Below, piece after piece: positions 45,090-53,539 of a stretch of DNA of 64,000 nucleotides (positions within the stretch are counted from its first letter, which is position 1; each line of letters begins with the position of its first letter). Source of the stretch: Segatella buccae ATCC 33574 (GTDB lineage: Bacteria; Bacteroidota; Bacteroidia; Bacteroidales; Bacteroidaceae); the NCBI RefSeq assembly GCF_000184945.1, contig NZ_GL586311.1:926502-990501 (forward strand), read 5' to 3'. Made by a program: the position numbers and the translations under genes. The notes under the pieces were generated by a model. The model did no database searches, had not been told where the DNA came from, and saw only the letters and a program-made list of their open reading frames with translations.

Positions 45090-45284
45090 TTAATCGTCCC
45101 AAACGCCGTAGCAATTTTCCTTGGCGGCCAATTCTTTTCCGGTGTCATCGCCTTCTACGGGGATCTCGGGGCCTAACTCCCCTTCTTCCATACCGACGAG
45201 ACCGGAACCGGCCAAGATTTCTTCACCATCCATTCCCAACATCTTCACGTGGGGAGTGACATACATTTTCTTTTCTTCAAACAT
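45090..45284 (-). CDS. 64-residue peptide with YxxPxxxV...ILAGSG leader-like motif
   Basis: The 64 codons start MFEEKKMYVTPHVKMLG and contain EEILAGSG (residues 21-28), then an acidic, Gly/Glu-rich segment ending NCYGVWDD with a single Cys. Short Bacteroidales proteins with an N-terminal YxxPxxxV block and a LAGS motif are, from memory, common but uncharacterised. The ILAGSG step looks like a leader-peptidase or double-glycine-type site. It lies 35 bp after one amylase gene and 79 bp before another on the same strand, so it is probably co-expressed. Alternative start at 45266 (MYVTPHV). Confidence 0.65.
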   Translation of the reverse strand: MFEEKKMYVTPHVKMLGMDGEEILAGSGLVGMEEGELGPEIPVEGDDTGKELAAKENCYGVWDD

Positions 45285-45319
45285 GTCTTTTTACTTTAAA
45301 TTGGTTAATACTGAGGATT

Positions 45320-48300
45320 TTATTTGAAGATATATTTCTTCCCATTCCTGATGTAAACACCTTTGGCGGGCTTGTCCACACGCACTCCGGAGAGCGTGTA
45401 GTAATAGCCGTCATCCTTTGCCGAAGTGATTTCGTCGATACCGGTCGTGTTCTGTTCTTCCACGAAGTCGATATATTTGGCTCCTGCCGGAATAAGTGTT
45501 GCCGGGAGCCGGAGGTATGCCTTGCCCGCCGGGAGAGCACGGCTGTTTGCCACTTTGGCAAAAGTATAATGCCCATTGGCTTTGACAAGCACATAATTGT
45601 GGCAGATACCGTCTGTGGAGTAGATGGTCTGTGGGCTTGTACATCCCACGAGATAATTGCCATAGGTGTATTCGGCAGTGGCGTAAGGAATCCGGTAGGT
45701 AGTCCCGGCTGTCCCCTTCAAGATGAGGCCGGTGCCGGCCGTGGCATCCTCCGCCTTTGTCAGAACCATCTGCAGCGTGCCGTTTATTTTTCTATAACCC
45801 GACACTACAAAGGCTTTCAGACCTGAAATGCCGCCCAACTTCAAGTCTTTGTCGCAGCAATAAGTGGTGTAGTCGCCGGGCATGGTGATGCTTATGCAGT
45901 CGGTTGGCGTTTCCTCTGTGGGTTTGGTGGTCTTCTCACAACTTGTACCTCCGTCGTATATAAAGTAGGTGTCGGTTGTGATGCCGGTGATGTCGGCCGT
46001 CTTGGCAGAACCGTTGTTGAAGATCACATTGAGGCTCTCCACATCGGAGAACGAGTGGGTGTAGAACTGCTGTCCGGCGATGGTGACCGTCTGTGTCATC
46101 GTTTTGCCCGGCCAGCCGCCATTGAGTTCGGTAGTTTTGCCGCTTGCCACTGTCCAAGCATAGAGGTTAGGGGCCGTGTTGGCTTTCACATAGATGGTGA
46201 TAGCCGCTTGGGGATCCACCTTCTTATAAGTGGCCGAGCCTGTGTGCTCCACTCCGTCGGCCCCCGTTGCTCCCCATGTCACGGTCACTTCGTCACCGAA
46301 AGCCATGTCGCTGCCGATGGTGAAAGTGCCCGGTGAGGAGATGCTCATCTTGCTGCCGGTGCCTATCCGATACCAGCCTCCGGTGGCGGTAGCGTTGAGC
46401 GAAGCCGTGATGGTAGCCGTCTCGGTCTTGAAAGTGCCACCGGCCGGCGAGAGAACCACGGCTGCTGCTTTCACGACATCATCGGCCGTGATATACCGGT
46501 CGGTGCCGGCCTCCTGCTTGCCGTCGTAGGATGTCTGCGAGGCTTTGCTCACCGGCGTGCCGCCATAGAGGAACCGGCCGTCTTCACCGATCTTTCCCGG
46601 ACCGTTGAGCACGTAGATGCGCATGTTGCCCTGGCCGGAGAAGCTGCCCGTGGAGAGTGTGCCGCCCGTCACGTGGATGGTGTTGCCCGTCACGACATCG
46701 GTGTAGGTGCCGTTGAGCACACCCGTGAATGTGGCCCCGGCGTTGAGGGCCACGAGGGCGTAGCTGTCCACTCTGCCACCTGTGTAGCGCCGCTTGAAGG
46801 CGTAACCGCCATTGGAGGAGCATCCCTCCCAGCTGTACTGACCTTTGCGCAGGGCCGGCACGGCCTTGCGGATGAGATTGAGACGGCGCAGGTGTTGGGC
46901 CAAGTCTTGGTTGAGTGTGGCAGCAACATTGCCCGAAGCCGCGTATTCTCCGAAGTCGGAAGCGGTTACATCGCCCGTGAGATAGCCTCCGAAATAGGCA
47001 CGCCCGGTCTCGCTAAGCGGTCCGTTGGGGCCGTTGTCTATCTTTTGTCCGGCCCGGAATTCCACCTCCGACCCGTAGTAAATGCAAGGAATACCGCGGA
47101 AAGTGAACATCAGACTGAGGTTTTCCGCCCACTGCGCCGTGCCGCCGTTGAAGCGTATCTGGTCACTGGGCTGCGGACCGTAGTCGTGGGAATCGACGTA
47201 GACCACGTTCCAAGTGGCATCGTTGTAGAGGTTGTCACCGCTCTTGGCGATGCCCACTGCGCTGCCGGCATTGCTGAAATTGTAGTGCATGGGAAAGTCT
47301 ATCACGTTGAATCCCGAGGCACCGGAGTAGTCGGGCGCGTGGTAGTCGTTGCCGCGGAGAAAGGCATTGTCGGAGCTGAACTCATCTGTTTTGCCGGTGT
47401 TGTAGTCGGCATATTCGGCTTCGCAGGCCGCCATGTTGGTGTTGCTGAAGTGCAGTCCTTCCGACACGGGATATTCCTTGTCCGTCCATTCGCCCTCATC
47501 CTCGCTCCAAGCATACTTCGACGGACTTTCCCACGTGTAGAAGAAAGGTGACAGGGCGGCCTGGTCGCGATAGACGACACTGCCGAAGCGGGCGCACACC
47601 TCGCCGAACATATAGAACGGCGCGCCGTTCAGGCGTTTGGAGGCATACTGTTCGCCGAGTTTCTGAAAGGCGGGAATGAAGGCCCTGTTGAATGTCAGGC
47701 GGGCTATATGGCCGGAGGTGTCGATGCGGAAGCCGTCGACTCCCATCTTGATGAATTCGCCATAGCACTTCACCAGATAGTTGTAGATCTTTGGATTTTC
47801 CGTATTCAAGTCCACGCAGTCGCCCGCAATCTGTGCCCACCAGCGTGTTTCGTTGTCCCAGTTGAAGTTGCCGAAGTGGTGCCAATAGTTGTTCTTGTCA
47901 TGGTTTTTGCCGTCGGTGTTCTTCATCATGGCCAACCGTCGTTGATACTGCGCACTCGGAGCCAGCGATGGATAGTCTGCCCCGAGAAGGCCGGTGTTGG
48001 GTGTCATGCACGCTTCGAGGCTCGCTTGATTGCGGATGTCGGGGTTGCGGGTAAATTCAGGGCAGAGATAACTCTCGCCAAAATTGCCTGTATGGTTGAG
48101 CACGATGTCGAGGATGATTTTGATGCCCTTGGCATGTGCCTTGTCGATGAGCGTCTGGAAGTTCACATCCCGGCTCTCATAGCGGCTGTCCACCTTCGAG
48201 AAATCCATGGCGTGATAGCCGTGATAGTCGTAGCCCGAAGCGTTTTGCACCACGGGGGTAATCCAAATGGCCGTGAAGCCGAGGGCCTTGATGTAGTCGA

Positions 48301-48553
48301 GTTTATTGATGATACCTTTGAAATCTCCACGCCAGCAGGGATCGCCGGTCTTGATTTGTTCCTGCTGGTTGTCCCAACACAGCACATTGTTACTCGGATC
48401 GCCGTCGTAGAAACGGGTGGTCATCATGAAGTAGATGGTCTCATCACGGAAGTCGGTGCGCCCTCCGGTGAAATTGTCGGTATAGCCGTCGGCCTCGATT
48501 GAGATGATGCCGCTCAACAGGAGGACTGCCAACCATAGGAGTTTCTGTTTCAT
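45320..48553 (-). CDS. GH13 alpha-amylase, multi-modular, with sorting-type tail
   Basis: A 1077-residue exported enzyme of the SusG/neopullulanase kind. The signal peptide (about 1-21) is followed by the GH13 barrel with DETIYFMMTTRFYDGD, DIVLNHTGN, DGFRIDTSGH (nucleophile), FGEVCAR (acid) and YVDSHDYGP. A domain-C region and at least two starch-binding-like modules follow (IYVKANTAPNLYAWTV, with NGGWPGK). The tail YYTLSGVRVDKPAKGVYIRN matches the tail of the other amylase. It heads the amylase-peptide-amylase run. Confidence 0.93.
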   Translation of the reverse strand: MKQKLLWLAVLLLSGIISIEADGYTDNFTGGRTDFRDETIYFMMTTRFYDGDPSNNVLCWDNQQEQIKTGDPCWRGDFKGIINKLDYIKALGFTAIWITPVVQNASGYDYHGYHAMDFSKVDSRYESRDVNFQTLIDKAHAKGIKIILDIVLNHTGNFGESYLCPEFTRNPDIRNQASLEACMTPNTGLLGADYPSLAPSAQYQRRLAMMKNTDGKNHDKNNYWHHFGNFNWDNETRWWAQIAGDCVDLNTENPKIYNYLVKCYGEFIKMGVDGFRIDTSGHIARLTFNRAFIPAFQKLGEQYASKRLNGAPFYMFGEVCARFGSVVYRDQAALSPFFYTWESPSKYAWSEDEGEWTDKEYPVSEGLHFSNTNMAACEAEYADYNTGKTDEFSSDNAFLRGNDYHAPDYSGASGFNVIDFPMHYNFSNAGSAVGIAKSGDNLYNDATWNVVYVDSHDYGPQPSDQIRFNGGTAQWAENLSLMFTFRGIPCIYYGSEVEFRAGQKIDNGPNGPLSETGRAYFGGYLTGDVTASDFGEYAASGNVAATLNQDLAQHLRRLNLIRKAVPALRKGQYSWEGCSSNGGYAFKRRYTGGRVDSYALVALNAGATFTGVLNGTYTDVVTGNTIHVTGGTLSTGSFSGQGNMRIYVLNGPGKIGEDGRFLYGGTPVSKASQTSYDGKQEAGTDRYITADDVVKAAAVVLSPAGGTFKTETATITASLNATATGGWYRIGTGSKMSISSPGTFTIGSDMAFGDEVTVTWGATGADGVEHTGSATYKKVDPQAAITIYVKANTAPNLYAWTVASGKTTELNGGWPGKTMTQTVTIAGQQFYTHSFSDVESLNVIFNNGSAKTADITGITTDTYFIYDGGTSCEKTTKPTEETPTDCISITMPGDYTTYCCDKDLKLGGISGLKAFVVSGYRKINGTLQMVLTKAEDATAGTGLILKGTAGTTYRIPYATAEYTYGNYLVGCTSPQTIYSTDGICHNYVLVKANGHYTFAKVANSRALPAGKAYLRLPATLIPAGAKYIDFVEEQNTTGIDEITSAKDDGYYYTLSGVRVDKPAKGVYIRNGKKYIFK

Positions 48554-48671
48554 TATGGTAATTGTTTATCGGTTTTAGGCAGGTGAAAAGTTTTTTTTCA
48601 TGGATGAAAATGAGGCTCCGAAACGTGCTCATGGACACCTTATGCCAGAATGTTATTAGAAATGATATTTG

Positions 48672-48679
48672 CAAAAGTA
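48672..48679 (-). promoter_or_regulatory. -7 box (TACTTTTG) of the amylase operon
   Basis: Minus-strand match to TAnnTTTG about 120 bp before the amylase start. No good -33 TTTG at 19-21 bp, so an activator may be needed. The leader region 48554-48670 holds no gene. Confidence 0.45.
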
Positions 48680-48930
48680 AGCAGCAAAGAGTTAATAAAT
48701 GCCCTAAAATGCAAACAAAAGAGCTTAAATTTTGCGTAAACGTTTGCATTCCGAAAAGACGAATCTTCCTCCGGTCTGCTCCCTTTTCAGCCTTGTTGAA
48801 ATAACATGACGGCTCTCTTTGTGGGGCTACCTGAATGCTTTTTCGCCCCAACAAAGAGTATAAGGAATGGAATAACCTTAATTATATGGGGGGTGGACGA
48901 GAAGGTCAGATGCTTGGAAAAGAAAAGGAA

Positions 48931-48979
48931 ATACGGCTCTTGGAAACAAGCGGAATGCGGATGTTTCCAAGAGCCGTAT
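48931..48979 (-). terminator. Intrinsic terminator of upp
   Basis: A perfect 18-bp stem (48931-48948 with 48962-48979; core CGGCTCTTGGAAACA) with a 13-base loop, followed on the minus strand by TTCCTTTTCTTTTCC. Confidence 0.9.
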
Positions 48980-48998
48980 GTGATGATGTGGGAGCCGT

Positions 48999-49658
48999 TT
49001 ACAGTTTGCCGCCGTAGCAGAGGTCGCCGGCATCGCCGAAGCCCGGCACGATGTATTTGTGCTCGTTCATGCCCGGGTCGATGGCTGCGCACCAAATGGT
49101 GGTCTTGTCTTCAGGGAAGGCATTCTTGATGTGTTCGATGCCCTCGGGAGTGGCTATCACGCTGCACACGTGGATGCGCTTCGGGGTGCCCTTGGTGAGG
49201 AATGCCTTGTAACCCAGCTCCATCGAACCGCCCGTGGCCAGCATCGGGTCGGCGATGATGAGGTTTTTGCCGTCGATGCTCGGTGTAGCGAGATACTCCA
49301 CATGGATGCCCACCTTGTGGTGCTCGGCATCGGTATATTCGCGATAGGCCGAAACGAAAGCATTGCCGGCATGGTCGAAAATGTTGAGGAAGCCCTCGTG
49401 GAAAGGCAGTCCGGCGCGAAAGATGGTGGCCAACACGATCTTGTCGGTGGGCACGTTCACCTGCGCCACACCCAGCGGGGTGGTGACATCCACGGTCTCA
49501 TAGTCGAGTGTCTTGGAAATTTCAAAGGCTTCAAACTCGCCGATGCGGGTGATGTTGTTGCGAAATAACAATCGGTTTTTCTGATACTCAACGTCTCTCA
49601 TTTCGGCCATATACTGGCCGATGATTGAGTTCTGCTCACTCAAGTTGATGATTTTCAT
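48999..49658 (-). CDS. upp: Uracil phosphoribosyltransferase
   Basis: A 219-residue pyrimidine-salvage enzyme that makes UMP from uracil and PRPP. Motifs: LLFRNNITRIGEFEAFEISK, ATIFRAGLPFHEGFL, LIIADPMLATGGSM (PRPP loop) and AAIDPGMNEHKYIVPGFGDAG at the C-terminus. The frame extends to 49715, but the ATG at 49658 (MKIINLSEQNS) is preferred. A -7 box, TACCTTTG, lies at 49680-49687. Confidence 0.95.
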   Translation of the reverse strand: MKIINLSEQNSIIGQYMAEMRDVEYQKNRLLFRNNITRIGEFEAFEISKTLDYETVDVTTPLGVAQVNVPTDKIVLATIFRAGLPFHEGFLNIFDHAGNAFVSAYREYTDAEHHKVGIHVEYLATPSIDGKNLIIADPMLATGGSMELGYKAFLTKGTPKRIHVCSVIATPEGIEHIKNAFPEDKTTIWCAAIDPGMNEHKYIVPGFGDAGDLCYGGKL

Positions 49659-49679
49659 ACTTTGCTTCAGTTTTGACTG

Positions 49680-49687
49680 CAAAGGTA
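49680..49687 (-). promoter_or_regulatory. -7 box (TACCTTTG) of upp
   Basis: Minus-strand match to TAnnTTTG, 22 bp before the chosen start codon. It lies inside the longer reading frame, which supports the shorter start. Confidence 0.55.
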
Positions 49688-49975
49688 CAATTTTATTCTG
49701 AATTGTGATAATCAACGGTATAATTATGTTTGTCGGCCTCTTTCTTTTTGCGAAAACTGCACATAAGGGGTGTAAGTGTGCTATCTGCTGACTTTCAAGC
49801 CTTTATCTATGCCGATGGCGGGCATCTGCCTGTCGTTTTTCGGCATCGTTTCCGCATGAAAAGCAGATGATGGATAAATTGCAAACTCTAAATGTCAAAT
49901 AGCCGGACAGGGCTTGAAATTTTAAATTCTTTAACCTAAAAAGATGACATGATGCCCAATTTTGGGCCCTGAAAG

Positions 49976-50006
49976 TTGTCAGTTTTCTGCTTTTTCACTA
50001 ACTTTG
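49976..50006 (+). promoter_or_regulatory. Promoter TTG-N20-TAACTTTG of pckA
   Basis: TTG (49976-49978) and TAACTTTG (49999-50006) give a leader of nearly 90 nt before pckA. The remaining 49659-49975 stretch shows no gene. Confidence 0.65.
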
Positions 50007-50023
50007 CGGTCGGTTTTTAAGGT

Positions 50024-50080
50024 AAAAACTCCTCCTGTAAGAGGCATGGGGCCACCGCCCTTGGCATCGGAGTTTATTCA
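50024..50080 (+). promoter_or_regulatory. Possible structured leader of pckA
   Basis: AAACTCC (50026-50032) can pair with GGAGTTT (50069-50075), enclosing a second hairpin GGGGC-CACC-GCCCT (48-61 of the 50000s). I do not recognise a known riboswitch. It may be a small regulatory or stabilising leader. Confidence 0.35.
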
Positions 50081-50101
50081 CAACTAAATACATTAAACAC
50101 A

Positions 50102-51715
50102 ATGGCAAAGTTTGACAAGTCAGTCTTAGAGAAGTACGGCATCACAGGTACGACCGAAGTTCTCTACAATCCTTCTTACGAAGTGTTGTTCAACGAGGAG
50201 ACCAAGGAAGGTCTCGTAGGTTATGAAAAGGGCCAGGAAACAGAGCTTGGCGCCATCAACGTAATGACCGGCATCTACACCGGCCGTTCTCCTAAAGACA
50301 AGTTCATCGTCGACGATGAGAACTCCCACGACACCGTGTGGTGGACTTCCGACGAATACAAGAACGACAACCACCGCGCCACCAAGGAAGCTTGGGCTGC
50401 CGTGAAGGAAATTGCCAAGAAGGAACTTTCAAACAAGCGCCTGTTTGTGGTCGACGGTTTCTGCGGCACACACAAGGACACCCGCATGAAGGTGCGCTTC
50501 ATCGTTGAAGTGGCCTGGCAGGCTCACTTTGTGACCAACATGTTCATCCGTCCCCAGAGCGAAGCCGACTTCGATCAGGAGCCCGACTTCATCGTTTACA
50601 ACGCTTCCAAGGCCAAGGTTGAGAACTGGAAAGAACTGGGTCTGCACTCGGAGACAGCCGTTGTGTTCAACGTGACCAGCAAGGAGCAGGTGATCATCAA
50701 CACTTGGTATGGCGGTGAAATGAAGAAGGGTATGTTCTCCATGATGAACTACTTCCTGCCGCTGAAGGGCATGGCTTCCATGCACTGTTCTGCCAACACC
50801 GACATGAACGGTGAAAACACCGCCATCTTCTTCGGTCTCTCCGGCACCGGCAAGACCACTCTCTCTACCGACCCGAAGCGTAAGCTCATCGGTGACGACG
50901 AGCATGGATGGGACGATACGGGTGTGTTCAACTACGAAGGTGGCTGCTATGCCAAGGTGATCAACCTTGACAAGGAGGCCGAACCCGACATCTACGGTGC
51001 CATCACCCGCGATGCACTGCTCGAGAACGTGACCGTTGACAAGGACGGCAAGATTGATTTCGCCGACAAGAGCGTCACCGAGAACACTCGCGTGTCTTAC
51101 CCCATCTACCACATCAAGAATATCCAGCGTCCCGCTTCTCAGGGTCCTGCCGCCAAGCAGGTTATCTTCCTGAGTGCCGATGCTTTCGGTGTGCTGCCTC
51201 CCGTGTCCATTCTGAACGCCGAGCAGACCAAGTACTACTTCCTCTCCGGCTTCACCGCCAAGTTGGCCGGCACCGAGCGTGGCATCACCGAGCCCACTCC
51301 CACATTCTCCGCTTGCTTCGGTCAGGCTTTCTTGGAGCTTCACCCCACCAAGTATGCTGAGGAACTGGTGAAGAAGATGAAAAAGAGCGGTGCCAAGGCC
51401 TACCTCGTGAATACCGGTTGGAACGGCACAGGCAAGCGCATCTCTATCCGCGATACCCGTGGCATCATCGACGCTATCCTCAACCACTCCATCGATGCAG
51501 CTCCCACGAAGACCATTCCTTACTTCAACTTTGTGGTTCCCACGAAGCTCGAAGGTGTGGCTACCGAGATTCTCGATCCGCGCGACACTTACGCCAATGC
51601 CGCCCAGTGGGATGAGAAAGCCAAGGATCTGGCTGCCCGCTTCATCAAGAACTTTAAGAAGTATGAAGGCAACGAAGCCGGTAAGGCTCTCGTAGCAGCC
51701 GGTCCGCAGCTCTAA
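50102..51715 (+). CDS. pckA: Phosphoenolpyruvate carboxykinase (ATP)
   Basis: A 537-residue enzyme that interconverts oxaloacetate and PEP with ATP/ADP. In anaerobic Bacteroidales it usually runs toward oxaloacetate on the succinate and propionate route. Motifs: [12 protein letters not shown], the oxaloacetate-binding RPQSEAD, the P-loop [23 protein letters not shown], and [18 protein letters not shown]. Length is typical. Single gene with promoter and terminator. Confidence 0.98.
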   Translation: MAKFDKSVLEKYGITGTTEVLYNPSYEVLFNEETKEGLVGYEKGQETELGAINVMTGIYTGRSPKDKFIVDDENSHDTVWWTSDEYKNDNHRATKEAWAAVKEIAKKELSNKRLFVVDGFCGTHKDTRMKVRFIVEVAWQAHFVTNMFIRPQSEADFDQEPDFIVYNASKAKVENWKELGLHSETAVVFNVTSKEQVIINTWYGGEMKKGMFSMMNYFLPLKGMASMHCSANTDMNGENTAIFFGLSGTGKTTLSTDPKRKLIGDDEHGWDDTGVFNYEGGCYAKVINLDKEAEPDIYGAITRDALLENVTVDKDGKIDFADKSVTENTRVSYPIYHIKNIQRPASQGPAAKQVIFLSADAFGVLPPVSILNAEQTKYYFLSGFTAKLAGTERGITEPTPTFSACFGQAFLELHPTKYAEELVKKMKKSGAKAYLVNTGWNGTGKRISIRDTRGIIDAILNHSIDAAPTKTIPYFNFVVPTKLEGVATEILDPRDTYANAAQWDEKAKDLAARFIKNFKKYEGNEAGKALVAAGPQL

Positions 51716-51775
51716 ACTGTATATGCAGCATCGGTCTTCCGGCTCCATGCCGGAGGCTTGATGCCAATATATTCC

Positions 51776-51811
51776 AATCCCGTTTCTTTGCAAGAAGAAA
51801 CGGGATTTTTT
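51776..51811 (+). terminator. Intrinsic terminator of pckA
   Basis: Perfect 13-bp arms AATCCCGTTTCTT (51776-51788) and AAGAAACGGGATT (51795-51807), followed by a T run. Confidence 0.9.
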
Positions 51812-51897
51812 CGTACTTCCATACAAATCATCCTGCCTACACACGTTGGCGACAAGTGCGTATGGGCTCTATCTTTGTTCGCTTTTTTCCTATTGCG

Positions 51898-52240
51898 TTT
51901 GGTTTCTCATCATTTCCTTGTTATCTTTGCATGAGCAAGGGAAGCACGCGGGTGTTTCCCTTTTTTTGATTACCAATCCACCAACGGTCCCCCAAGCTCC
52001 TAAAGGGGGCTTCGCCATCCTGATTTAGGAGGCCATTCGGCCCAAACGGTTGTGTAAAAGGGCCACAGTTGGAAGTTCGTTCGGGCTGAATGAGCTTTCA
52101 ACTGTGGCCCTTTTGCAATGTCGTTCGAGCTTAGTAAGAAAATCGATGGGGCTAATCGGGCTGATAAGGCGGATGAAAACAGGCAAACGGGGGAATACAA
52201 CAAAAAGGCGTGTAAGGCTTTTTCGAAATATTTAATAGAA
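51898..52240 (+). repeat. Promoter-hairpin dispersed element, copy C
   Basis: The same element as 13047-13376. The conserved 5' end (TTTG 51898-51901, TATCTTTG 51922-51929) and 3' block (GAGAAAATCGATGGGGCTAA to TTTAATAG) are kept. The middle differs and forms a long palindrome around CAACTGTGGCCCTTTTGCA (52053-52117). Confidence 0.85.
51922..51967 (+). ncRNA. Candidate tiny self-terminated RNA unit, copy C
   Basis: TATCTTTG, then stem AAGGGAAGCAC (51937-51947), GCGG tetraloop, GTGTTTCCCTT (51952-51962) and seven T. Confidence 0.4.
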
Positions 52241-52294
52241 ATGACTATAGGCCTCCCCCAGCCCCTCCGAAGGAGGGGAGGGCCTCGCGGGACA

Positions 52295-52518
52295 TAGGTA
52301 GCTTGAGCCCCCTAAGTTAGGGGGTTGGGGGTCTGAACAAGGGATATTGGTAGCTTAAGCCCCCTAAGTTAGGGGGTTGGGGGTCTGAACAAGAGATATT
52401 GTCGGGACATAGGTAGCTTAAGCCCCCTAAGTTAGGGGGTTGGGGGTCTGAACAAGAGATATCGTCAGAGTATAAGTAGCCTTAGCCCCCTTTAGGAGGT
52501 TGGGGAGGCTCTTAACAT
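52295..52518. repeat. Tandem array of about 3.7 hairpin repeats
   Basis: Units of 52-63 bp carry the words AGCTTAAGCCCCCTAAGTTA, GGGGGTTGGGGGTCTGAACA and AGAGATAT. Each can fold as CCCCCTAA/TTAGGGGG. The last unit is diverged and cut short at the korB end. One single unit of the same family follows repeat copy D (61557-61610). Preceded by CCCCTCCGAAGGAGGGG at 52262-52280. Confidence 0.85.
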
Positions 52519-52523
52519 CTCGC

Positions 52524-53528
52524 CTAAATTTCCCAAATATCGTTGGTTTCGAGCAGTTCCATGAAGTTGTGGTATTTCTTCTGCTCGCTCACTTCCTCTA
52601 TCTGGCTGTTCACACACTCGTCGTAGGTGGGGGCCTCCACGTCGCGTATCACACCCAAAGCCACGGGGAAGCCCCGTTCATTGTCCATCATGGCGAGCTT
52701 GAGCTGCAAGGTATTGTCCTCACAATGGGCATCGTGGATGAGGATGTCGTCTAAAGTTACGCCGTTTTCTCCGATTTTCACCACTTTCAGTCCGAAGCCC
52801 TCCTGCATCAGTCCATACTCATTGTTTTCGCCAAACACCAGCGGTTGGCCCTGCCTCACGTAGATGGCGTTGCGCTTCCGGCCCTCCTTGGTGTAGACGG
52901 ATTCGTAGGTGCCGTTGTTGAAAATGACGCAATGCTGCAATATTTCACACACGGCCGCCCCCTTGTGGCGGTAGGCCGCCTTGAGGATGTTCACCGTCTC
53001 GCCCCCGTCGCTGGCCACCGAACGGGCAAAGAATCGCCCGCGGGCACCGAAGCAGAGCTCTGCCGGACGGAACGGGTCTTCCACCGTGCCGTAGGGGCTC
53101 GACTTGGAGACGAAGCCGCGCGGCGAGGTCGGGGAGTACTGTCCTTTGGTGAGACCGTAGATGCGGTTGTTGAGCAATATCATGTTGAGGTCGATATTGC
53201 GGCGCATGGCATGGATGAAGTGGTTGCCACCGATGGCCAATCCGTCGCCATCGCCACTCACCTGCCACACCGTGAGTTTCGGGTTGACCACCTTGAGTCC
53301 CGTGGCCACAGCCGCGGCCCGTCCGTGAATGGTCTGCATGGCGTAGGTATTCACGTAGTAAGGCAGTCGGCTGGAACAGCCAATACCCGAAATCACAGCC
53401 GTCTCGTAGGGCGGCACACCCAGTTCGGCCATAGCCTTATGGAGATAGGAGAGGAAGAAATGGTCACCACAACCGGGACACCAGCGCGGCTGTCCCTTCT
53501 TATAATCTTGTGCTGTGTATTGTGTCAT
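52524..53528 (-). CDS. korB: 2-oxoacid:ferredoxin oxidoreductase, beta subunit
   Basis: A 334-residue TPP-binding subunit, likely 2-oxoglutarate:ferredoxin oxidoreductase. Motifs: WCPGCGDHF and ISGIGCSSRLPYY (Fe-S ligand cysteines), SGDGDGLAIGGNHFIHAMRR (TPP/Mg site), NRIYGLTKGQYSPTS. It follows the alpha subunit by 11 bp. The pair moves electrons from 2-oxoacids to ferredoxin under anaerobic conditions. Confidence 0.93.
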   Translation of the reverse strand: MTQYTAQDYKKGQPRWCPGCGDHFFLSYLHKAMAELGVPPYETAVISGIGCSSRLPYYVNTYAMQTIHGRAAAVATGLKVVNPKLTVWQVSGDGDGLAIGGNHFIHAMRRNIDLNMILLNNRIYGLTKGQYSPTSPRGFVSKSSPYGTVEDPFRPAELCFGARGRFFARSVASDGGETVNILKAAYRHKGAAVCEILQHCVIFNNGTYESVYTKEGRKRNAIYVRQGQPLVFGENNEYGLMQEGFGLKVVKIGENGVTLDDILIHDAHCEDNTLQLKLAMMDNERGFPVALGVIRDVEAPTYDECVNSQIEEVSEQKKYHNFMELLETNDIWEI

Positions 53529-53539
53529 AACCGGAAGAT

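Noticed and set aside
52295..52518. CRISPR array
   Set aside because: Repeats are contiguous and similar throughout, with no unique spacers and no cas genes.
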